From: Candidatus Omnitrophota bacterium
GTDB taxonomy: Bacteria > Ratteibacteria > UBA8468 > B48-G9 > JAFGKM01
Reading direction: 5' to 3'
Assembly: GCA_023819545.1 (NCBI GenBank)
Contig: JAMWCA010000015.1
Coordinates: forward strand, 1 to 16,698
Length of the DNA stretch: 16,698 nt
In this document: one piece after another, positions 15,447 to 16,698 of the stretch
Position numbering within the stretch: position 1 is the first letter of the stretch
Layout: every line of letters starts with the position of its first letter
Made by a program: the position numbers and the translations under genes
Notes under the pieces: generated by a model
What the model was told of the DNA's origin: nothing
Database searches by the model: none
The model's input: only the letters and a program-made list of their open reading frames with translations

Positions 15447-16698
15447 AAAAGTTATTTTTCTGTCTTTGGATGATATCTATTTCAGTTTTTTGTGAAATTC
15501 TTTTTGATTTTGAAGGAAATATAGATGGATGGAAAATAGAACCAGAGATTTTTAAAATATATCCATCAAATAGGTATTCAAGTTCTGGCGAGTTTTCATT
15601 ATGCACAGAAATTAAGAGTTTTAGAAGTATAAGAATTTTCTATCAGAAAAATTTAAATCTAAAATTTTATGATTACATTTCCTTTAAAATTTATATTCCT
15701 GAGGAAAATGGGATTGATGGAGAATTTATTGTTTATATAAAAGATGATGAACATAATTGGTTTGAAACAGATAAATTTAAAATAAAAAGAGGAGAAGAAA
15801 AAAGAGTTTTTCTTGACTTAAGAGATAATTCACCTATATGGCAACCTATTTCTCATTTAAAGGCATTTGATAGTTATGTTAAAGAAAATATAAGTGAATT
15901 CGGAGTAATAATTTGGTTTGGTGATATATATAATGGTGAGGTTTATCTTGATTCTTTTGAAGTATTTAAGAGAGAAAAAGAGAATAAATTTTTAATTTAT
16001 AATTTTAGAGAAAATTCAAAAAAAATAGGAAGATATGAAAAGTTTGAATTAACTTTTGAAATATCAACAATTTTTGAAAATCCATTTAACCCTGATTTAA
16101 AAATAAAAGGAATTTTTGTTTCACCAAGTGGGAAGTTATATGACATTCTTGCATTTTTTTATCATGATTATTTAAGAACAATTTATGATGAAGGAGAGAA
16201 ATTAATTCCTTATGGAAAGAGTGAATGGAAAATAAGATTTACTCCAGAAGAAATAGGGACATACAAATATAAAATAAAGGTTAGTAAAAATAATAAAGAA
16301 GAGTTTGAAGTATATACAGGAAATTTTGAAGTTATTGAGAGTAGTAAAGATGGATTTGTTTATTGGGATAAAGATGATAAATATTACCTTTCCTTTTCAA
16401 ACGGTAAGTTTTTTTATCCAATAGGACATACTTTAAGGTCTCCAGATGATGAAAGGAGTCCATATAATTATGAATTCATTTATAGAAAAGGACTGGGAAC
16501 TTTTGCTTATGACAATTACTTTAGGAAAATGATGGAAAACGGAGAAAATTATACACGGATATGGATGGGTATTTGGTGGGTAGGGATTGAGTGGAACTAT
16601 AATTATGCACCTCATTATAAAAACCTTGGTAAATACAGCTTAGAAAATTCATGGAAACTTGATTATATATGTGAAATTGCAGAAAAATATGGTATTTT
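15443..16698 (+). CDS. Secreted glycoside-hydrolase-like protein, N-terminal part (CBM-like, DUF5060-like, TIM-barrel start)
   Basis: Open from ATG 15443 to the window end, so the 3' part is missing; 418 full codons are visible. The ATG overlaps the TPR stop (ATGA) with no clear ribosome binding site, implying translational coupling. MKKLFFCLWMISISVFC is a signal peptide. Residues about 19-185 form a CBM11-like beta domain starting FDFEGNIDGW. Residues about 196-290 match DUF5060: YEKFELTFEI, NPFNPDLKIKGIFVSPSGK, then SEWKIRFTPEEIGTYKYKI. From about 303 the sequence looks like the start of a GH5-like/DUF4038-like barrel: NGKFFYPIGHTLRSPDDE, MENGENYTRIWMGIWWVGIEWN, then YSLENSWKLDYICEIAEKYGI. 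Proteins of this layout are usually extracellular polysaccharide-active enzymes. The catalytic acids would lie downstream, so activity and substrate cannot be judged. Confidence 0.82.
   Translation, partial: MKKLFFCLWMISISVFCEILFDFEGNIDGWKIEPEIFKIYPSNRYSSSGEFSLCTEIKSFRSIRIFYQKNLNLKFYDYISFKIYIPEENGIDGEFIVYIKDDEHNWFETDKFKIKRGEEKRVFLDLRDNSPIWQPISHLKAFDSYVKENISEFGVIIWFGDIYNGEVYLDSFEVFKREKENKFLIYNFRENSKKIGRYEKFELTFEISTIFENPFNPDLKIKGIFVSPSGKLYDILAFFYHDYLRTIYDEGEKLIPYGKSEWKIRFTPEEIGTYKYKIKVSKNNKEEFEVYTGNFEVIESSKDGFVYWDKDDKYYLSFSNGKFFYPIGHTLRSPDDERSPYNYEFIYRKGLGTFAYDNYFRKMMENGENYTRIWMGIWWVGIEWNYNYAPHYKNLGKYSLENSWKLDYICEIAEKYGI

Overview
The window is about 16.7 kb of AT-rich bacterial DNA (roughly 30% GC by eye). 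It reads as one uninterrupted + strand operon of exported proteins: six genes, two of them cut by the window ends. The largest gap between genes is about 32 bases and two junctions are ATGA stop/start overlaps. I see no RNA genes, insertion sequences, CRISPR array or terminator, and no credible minus-strand gene. A GspC-like type II secretion protein and many signal peptides point to a Gram-negative (diderm) bacterium. Arg is written almost only with AGA/AGG and Ile largely with ATA/ATT, a pattern common in AT-rich thermophiles. I would place it in an uncultivated candidate phylum but cannot name one from the sequence.

Layout. Positions 1-2933 hold the 3' part of a large surface protein: Ig-like units, a carboxypeptidase-regulatory-like domain, an FG-GAP/PQQ-like propeller region and an FN3 domain. 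Positions 2966-9088 encode a 2040-residue secreted protein with six divergent copies of an unrecognised beta-rich unit carrying Asp-rich loops, then five FN3-type domains. The last three FN3-type domains carry a WSxWS box. Positions 9085-12360 encode a subtilisin-family (S8) protease with prodomain, complete catalytic residues and several beta domains. These first three proteins all end in the same C-terminal cassette: Gly-Gly-Gly-Cys-Phe-Ile, a second Cys, an invariant CFGENSWQVK block, an FRD motif, one or two membrane segments and a basic tail. This is a two-cysteine form of the CFI-box C-terminal domain.

Positions 12369-13160 encode a GspC-like protein (N-terminal membrane segment, Pro-rich linker, HR-like domain, PDZ domain). 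Positions 13170-15446 encode an exported TPR protein with a C-terminal beta-rich domain. From 15443 to the window end is the start of a secreted glycoside-hydrolase-like protein: a CBM-like domain, a DUF5060-type domain and the beginning of a TIM-barrel-like region.

Working model (inference): the operon makes a set of surface or envelope proteins that share one C-terminal sorting or anchoring tag, together with a secretion component (GspC-like), a TPR scaffold and a polysaccharide-active enzyme. The strongest leads are the triplicated two-Cys tag beside GspC, a 53-bp identical DNA tract between two of the tags, the six-copy repeat unit of the 2040-residue protein, the WSxWS boxes, and a marked avoidance of GATC in Asp codon choice.
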